A stretch of DNA of 64,000 nucleotides from Papilionanthe hookeriana x Papilionanthe teres. Its lineage: Eukaryota > Streptophyta > Magnoliopsida > Asparagales > Orchidaceae. This document shows, piece after piece, positions 59,617 through 64,000 of the stretch (position 1 is the stretch's first letter; every line of letters begins with the position of its first letter). Below the pieces are notes generated by a model. It searched no databases, was not told the DNA's origin, and saw only the letters and a program-made list of their open reading frames with translations. The DNA is taken from the NCBI GenBank assembly GCA_022702705.1, contig CM040432.1, forward strand, positions 48,014,540 to 48,078,539, in the 5' to 3' direction. The translations under genes were made by a program, and so were the position numbers.

Positions 59617-61735
59617 TAACATCACCTAAGACATAAAGTTAATTCAAAAATAAATCTAAAACAACTTGAACACTATTCCAAACTTAAATCCATTAACTCG
59701 AAAATAAATCAAATCATAAGTCACTGAACATCAATTTGCACCTCGAAAGCTTTTGTCGTCATAACTCCTAAAAGGAACGTTAAGTGAAGTGTTACTTCAC
59801 TTATGGGATATTCAAATGTCCTAGTTCACCGAGCAAGATAACAAAACTTGAACTCCCGACGATTAATTCATTTGTATAATTAAATTCTCTTGGACTTAGA
59901 ATAATCTTAGAAATATTGAAAAGATGTTTAAGATTCGTCTTAAGCACTTCCTCGATATGATAGGATATTTATAAGAACAATTGAACTTAATTGTTCTTTC
60001 GATGAAGAAAATCGTCCTCAAACCAAAATACAAGAGCTCAGACGTCATAGAAGATGACTAGCTATAGGATTAGGAACTTGGTATAAAACCATAACCCTTC
60101 CCTTAGCTTTACCTAGAATCTGTTTTAAATGCTTAAATATTCTAATTGCGCTTTAAGTGCAGCTTGGGATGACGGGAAGACCCTTCGGTACGCTTTTATT
60201 TTATCGCAATTTACCTTATCGCAATTTATTTAATCGCATCGCACTTACTTTTCTTGCATGATAAACAACCGTTGCATGAAAACCCACACCTTTAGGATAG
60301 TCCCTAAAACCGAAACCAAAACTAAATTAAAAGTCATTACAAGATAAAATTCACCGCCACAACATTCCAAAATATAAAATAACTCAAAATTTAATCACAA
60401 ACGAACAACAAAACTACAACTACAACTAAATTAAAACGTCTTGTTGGATGATCGGGAATACCTCTGATGATGTAACCTACGTGTTGCTAACGGGATTTCC
60501 CACGGTCTAAATGAAAGTGTGAATTCATTCGACTGAGTTTAGCAAATTCATCCTGACTAAGTGAATCCGATAAAAATAACGATGCCGGAAGGATGGAACC
60601 GTGGGATCTTAACCGATGTTGTTATAATCAACTTTAAGATTTGTTAAAACATAAAAAACACTTGGAAATTAAGACTTTCTCTAAACCGAACACTTCTCTC
60701 ATCTCCCGATTTATGATTTCTAAAACTAAACCTCTGCAACAACAAGGAGCTTGAGCACGGTGGGCAAAGACGGCCATCTTCATCAATGAAAACAACTCTA
60801 CATCGACTAAACATTCCTAAAATTAAATAACCAAGCCATAGGATTTCGAGGTAGTTTGCCTAGTGCAACATAAATCCTCAACTTTTCGTTAGCATTTGCA
60901 TAATCATGTTATGCAAATTAAGCCCTAACCTGGTTTTAGGATTCCGAGGTAGTTGTTTGATACGACATAAACCCTCACATTTCCGAGGCTATTTGTATGA
61001 TTATGTCATACTAATATAAGTCTCTAATTAATTAAAATTGGCAAGATCAAAACATTAAATAAACATTAGGACTTTCCTAAATTCAAGCCAAACAATAGGA
61101 TAGTCGGGAAATTACCGAAGTTCGCTTCGAATCACGTAATTTCTCCTACCTTTCTTCCTTTGAATTCCTAAAACAAAATGTTCCAAACTTGATCCATTCC
61201 CTATCGAAATTCTAAAATTCAATCCATCGAAAACTTAAACTTTGAAATTCTCGAGAGCGAACTACCGATTATTATCGAGAGTTTTCTTAGGTGATTCCCG
61301 TCACTTAAGATGTAATTAACTATAGGGGCTTGCCCTTATAGGGAATTTTAAGAACCTGAGTAATATAAACCCTCGCTTAGTTCATTTATATTAAGCGGGG
61401 AACTCTGATCGGCTTATAAAATTGGTTCGCGAATCAAGCATAAGTCACAAACCTTCTAGTTTATTTAATCGAGCCCCATTATCAAGCAAGTGTGTCTATT
61501 CTTCGGGATAGATACACGATTTCGTGGTGCGGCGCTCGTTTATATAAACTATTCGGGATGTGAGATCAGCTTGATTTCATATCTTAAAATTTTCAAATTT
61601 AAAATTATTTTCAAAATCAAATACTACTTTTCAAATTATTTATTTAAATTAAATTAAAAATTCGCCGACAATTTCTGTAGGCGACCTCTTTTCAAAAATA
61701 CAACACCACAAACCTAAAAATATGCCGACAATTTC

Positions 61736-61754
61736 TGGCGACTCCGCTGGGGAC
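61736..61754 (+). other. Primer-binding site, tRNA-Arg type
   Basis: TGGCGACTCCGCTGGGGAC, 5 bp after the LTR end at 61730; equivalent to the site at 46491-46509. Confidence 0.82.
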
Positions 61755-62240
61755 AATTCCTCTCTCCATTTTTAATCAGATAGTTCTGCTTTCAAAATCG
61801 GTAGTGTATCCATGTCCCTAATGGATCAAACTACCCTTCTTTCCGTTGAATACTACGTTGATTTCTACCTCGAACGAGTATACCCAACATTCTCTCGGAT
61901 TTAGGAGCCACTCGTTTAGACACCCCTAAACAGAGAGGTTCCGAGATCCTTTTACCTCATTTCGAGGTGGGGTGGACCCCCAATAGGTGTTAGTTTAGGA
62001 GTGATCCTTCGAGTCGAGAAGTCTCGCATAAGACTTTCTTTTCCTTTCCAACTCGAATCGGATTCATTACCTTCTCTACACCTTTGAACATTCCGTTCTA
62101 AATAAACAAACCCTCTAATGAATGACTCTTTTAACAAATATACATGAACAAGAATGTGTTCGGACTCTTTTCGATTCCTTTCTTTTCGTCCCGATGAGAA
62201 GAAGCATAACTCGGGACCGACAATCGAATCTATCCCGCAA
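61755..62240 (+). other. 5' leader of the second Ogre-like element
   Basis: About 490 bp between the primer site and ORF1, alignable by eye with 45923-46490 in reverse. No ORF that I believe in. Confidence 0.55.
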
Positions 62241-63845
62241 ATGGAAGCCCCAAAGCCGATTTTCTCCTTCACCAATGGATCGGACTTCGCCGTTTACAAG
62301 GATGAACTGCCCGACAATGGGATCATCCGGTTCGGACAAGGATTCGAGAACACAAATGTCAAGATCGCCGACGTTACCCTCTTCGCGCCGACAAACAAAG
62401 TATCCGAAACCGAAAGACCCCCGATGGAGTTCAACCTTAAGTCAACTCAAGAGTTTCCTCCCCGCAAAGGATTCCACTCGAAAGGAGTACCGCCGTCCAT
62501 GAAGGACCATTATCTCTACCCCCACTCGGTCTAGTCGTCTCTCGCACCTACCCCGCTCCCGCCAAACCGAAGGGGAAGGAAGTTCAAATTTGTAACGAGC
62601 ATGTTACCGTGGAGGGTACGGATTTCCGTGCGAGACCTTCGTTTTCGAAATCGGGTCCGCGCTCGAGGGTTCCACCCCTAACACGGACTCGGAGAAGAAA
62701 CAGAGGTAGAAGATTTCCGTGAAGGCCGTAGCCGCCGAAGTCGCTTTCTTAGAAGAAATCCCCGAGTACACACCATTACCCGAATACATACCATCGCTCG
62801 AATATACACCCCTTTTGGAAGGAAGTAGATTCCATCCCCTTTCCGCCGCAAATCGACGAGGAAAATGTCCGCAGGATTGCCTCCACATTACCTCGACCCG
62901 CATACTATAGCGACAACGAAATAAAAGGGCAAGGATTACACCATTCGCCCGACTACAGACCGTGATCGAGAAGTTAGCAAAGAAAGAAAAATGCCCCAGT
63001 ATCGGAAATTTTAAGAAGGATAGGGCGGGTGCCGCCAAATCCCGTCTCGGGCTACGAGTGGAACCCGCCATCACTACGTGAAGAGCCGAATAAGAAGATG
63101 AAAGCTAGTCCACTCGTTGTTGTTTCGGGTTTACGTATCGTGGAGGATACCACCTTCCAAAGATTCGACCAACGTACCATCCGGTCCTAGCCTTCTATCG
63201 CTAGAAGGATGGTATGGCGTCCCACTACCGACCAATTAAGACCGAAACAACGACTCGAAAAGGAAAGTCTCGTCAGGAGACTCGAGTCCGAAGAAAGTGC
63301 TACCGCAGAGAAAGGGGACTCATGAGAAGGAAACCCGACAATTATCACATGACAACCGCAAGGATACACGGAAAAGACCACTAGAAGATGCTATGGAAAA
63401 GCTAAGAACCGATATTCGACGATTAGCAAGAGAAAGAGAAGAGAAATTCGGAGATGAAGTCGAATCGTCGAGTTCATGGATGATGAATATGCGTAAATTA
63501 ACATGGTTGAAACGCGAGCTTCGTCGGCTTCACAAGGTGCTCCCGCAACCGCGCAGAAGAGAGGAGCCGGAAGTAATGAGGAGGCGGCTTCAAGAGAAAG
63601 ATGATACGATCGCCCAAATGGCAAAAAGGATGGAAGAGATGGCTGTAGCCCTAGCCACTCTACAGAGTCAAGTTCAACCCCAAAGAGAGACACCCCCAGA
63701 GGTCATTCACATCGTAGACGGAGGAAAGGAGATTACATCCGTCAATGGGGATGATCAATTAAAGAAGGATGCAACACAAAGCATGATTCCAGAAAAGGAT
63801 ATCAAGAGCTTGGTGGAACAAAGAAAGTGAGAAGCCTTGGCACAA
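62241..63845 (+). pseudogene. ORF1 (gag N-terminal extension), second copy
   Basis: The ATG at 62241 opens MEAPKPIFSFTNGSDFAVYK, then ELPDNGIIRFGQGFE and IADVTLF, as in the first copy. This frame stops at 62532-62534. The rest is scattered over frames: EFLEEIPEYT-like residues near 62740-62790, KLRTDIRRLAREREEKFG near 63400-63460, and MAKRMEEMAVALATLQSQV near 63619-63675 with DGGKEITSVNGDD. A TGA at 63828-63830 interrupts where the other copy has Gln. Several frameshifts are present, unlike the frameshift-free first copy. Confidence 0.75.
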
Positions 63846-64000
63846 TCAAAGAGCGGGACATCCATTCGGACGGGTAGACCTTACCCTAAAGAATTCGACG
63901 CCGTCCAATATCCGAAAGGCTTTGTACCACCTCTCGTTCAAGACCTTTGATGGAACCGGAAACCCTCGGCAAAGCATGTTGCACATTTTCGTGCCGCTTG
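63846..64000 (+). pseudogene. Gag start, second Ogre-like element (cut by window end)
   Basis: Reads SGTSIRTGRPYPKEFDAVQY, then KGFVPPLVQDL, a stop, and KHVAHFRA, the beginning of the gag core. It shows an Arg codon where the first copy has its stop at 44276-44278. The element continues past 64000. Confidence 0.75.

Larger units (their letters stand above)
54367..61730 (+). repeat. Ogre-like 5' LTR (7.36 kb)
   Basis: Ends are TGTTGACC...GCCGACA. U3 runs to about 56790, with a C/A-rich, G-poor region at 54900-55960. TATTTAAA at 56753-56760 is the likely TATA box, giving a very long R-U5 of nearly 5 kb. A GC-rich block is at 57350-57560. An (AAATT)n expansion at about 59410-59616 is absent from the other LTRs. 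Near the end, gccgacaatttctg occurs twice (61662 and 61724). The proline-rich ORF at 54918-55262 comes from the base bias. Confidence 0.92.
54367..64000 (+). mobile_element. Second Ogre-like element, plus orientation, 5' part
   Basis: It begins TGTTGACCTC at 54367 with ATTAC just outside (54362-54366, possible left target duplication). It contains a full 5' LTR, primer site, leader, ORF1 and the first codons of gag, and runs off the window end. It is the same family as the 25817-53360 element, so comparing the two separates conserved coding parts from decay. Whether it carries an AlkB ORF cannot be seen. Confidence 0.9.

Overview
This window is repeat-dense DNA from a flowering plant, probably one with a large genome. 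I see no host gene, rRNA, tRNA or CRISPR array. The plant assignment rests on the element types: Ty3/gypsy retrotransposons of the Tat/Ogre kind (very long LTRs, an upstream ORF, two RNase H domains, an Arg-type primer site), an Athila-type element (tRNA-Asp-type primer site, FMDD reverse transcriptase, extra ORFs after integrase), and L1-like LINEs with a DUF4283-type ORF1 and a C-terminal RNase H. I cannot name the species.

Layout, left to right. (1) 1-1704 and 15352-17675 are two halves of one Ogre-like LTR (minus strand), split by a complete 13.6-kb Athila-like element at 1705-15351 (minus strand). That element has two 1.57-kb LTRs, gag, protease, RT, RNase H, integrase, and two related extra ORFs. 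(2) 17676-25816 is a head-to-tail series of four LINE copies (A-D); A, B and C each end in an (AT)n tract. LINE C is nearly full length. (3) 25817-53360 is one giant Ogre-like element (27.5 kb, minus strand) with LTRs of 6.65 and 6.85 kb and a perfect 5-bp duplication TGAAC. It lies inside ORF1 of LINE D, which resumes at 53366. It carries a 1.67-kb Athila-type solo LTR (42104-43776) in its gag. (4) 54066-54366 is a scrap of another LTR, cut by a second Ogre-like element in plus orientation (54367 to beyond 64000), of which the 7.36-kb LTR, primer site and ORF1/gag start are visible.

The most striking content is in the 27.5-kb element. Between the end of pol and the 3' LTR, on the coding strand, lies an extra ORF whose C-terminal half is an AlkB-type 2-oxoglutarate/Fe(II) dioxygenase closely resembling plant ALKBH9, a family of m6A RNA demethylases. 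All canonical AlkB residues are present and the domain has no introns. It is preceded by a nuclear-localisation-like motif and a good candidate splice acceptor. This suggests a retrotransposon that captured an RNA demethylase, perhaps to strip m6A from its own transcripts.

A second unexplained pattern is in the Athila-like element. Clusters of a 15-bp palindrome (CTCGCCGTCGGCGAG) lie upstream of the LTR TATA box and also upstream of each of the two extra ORFs, near TATA-like sequences, as if the LTR promoter module had been copied inside to drive them. Nearly every coding region is broken by stops or frameshifts, so these are mostly fossil elements. Protein calls come from motif recognition only; no database search was possible.
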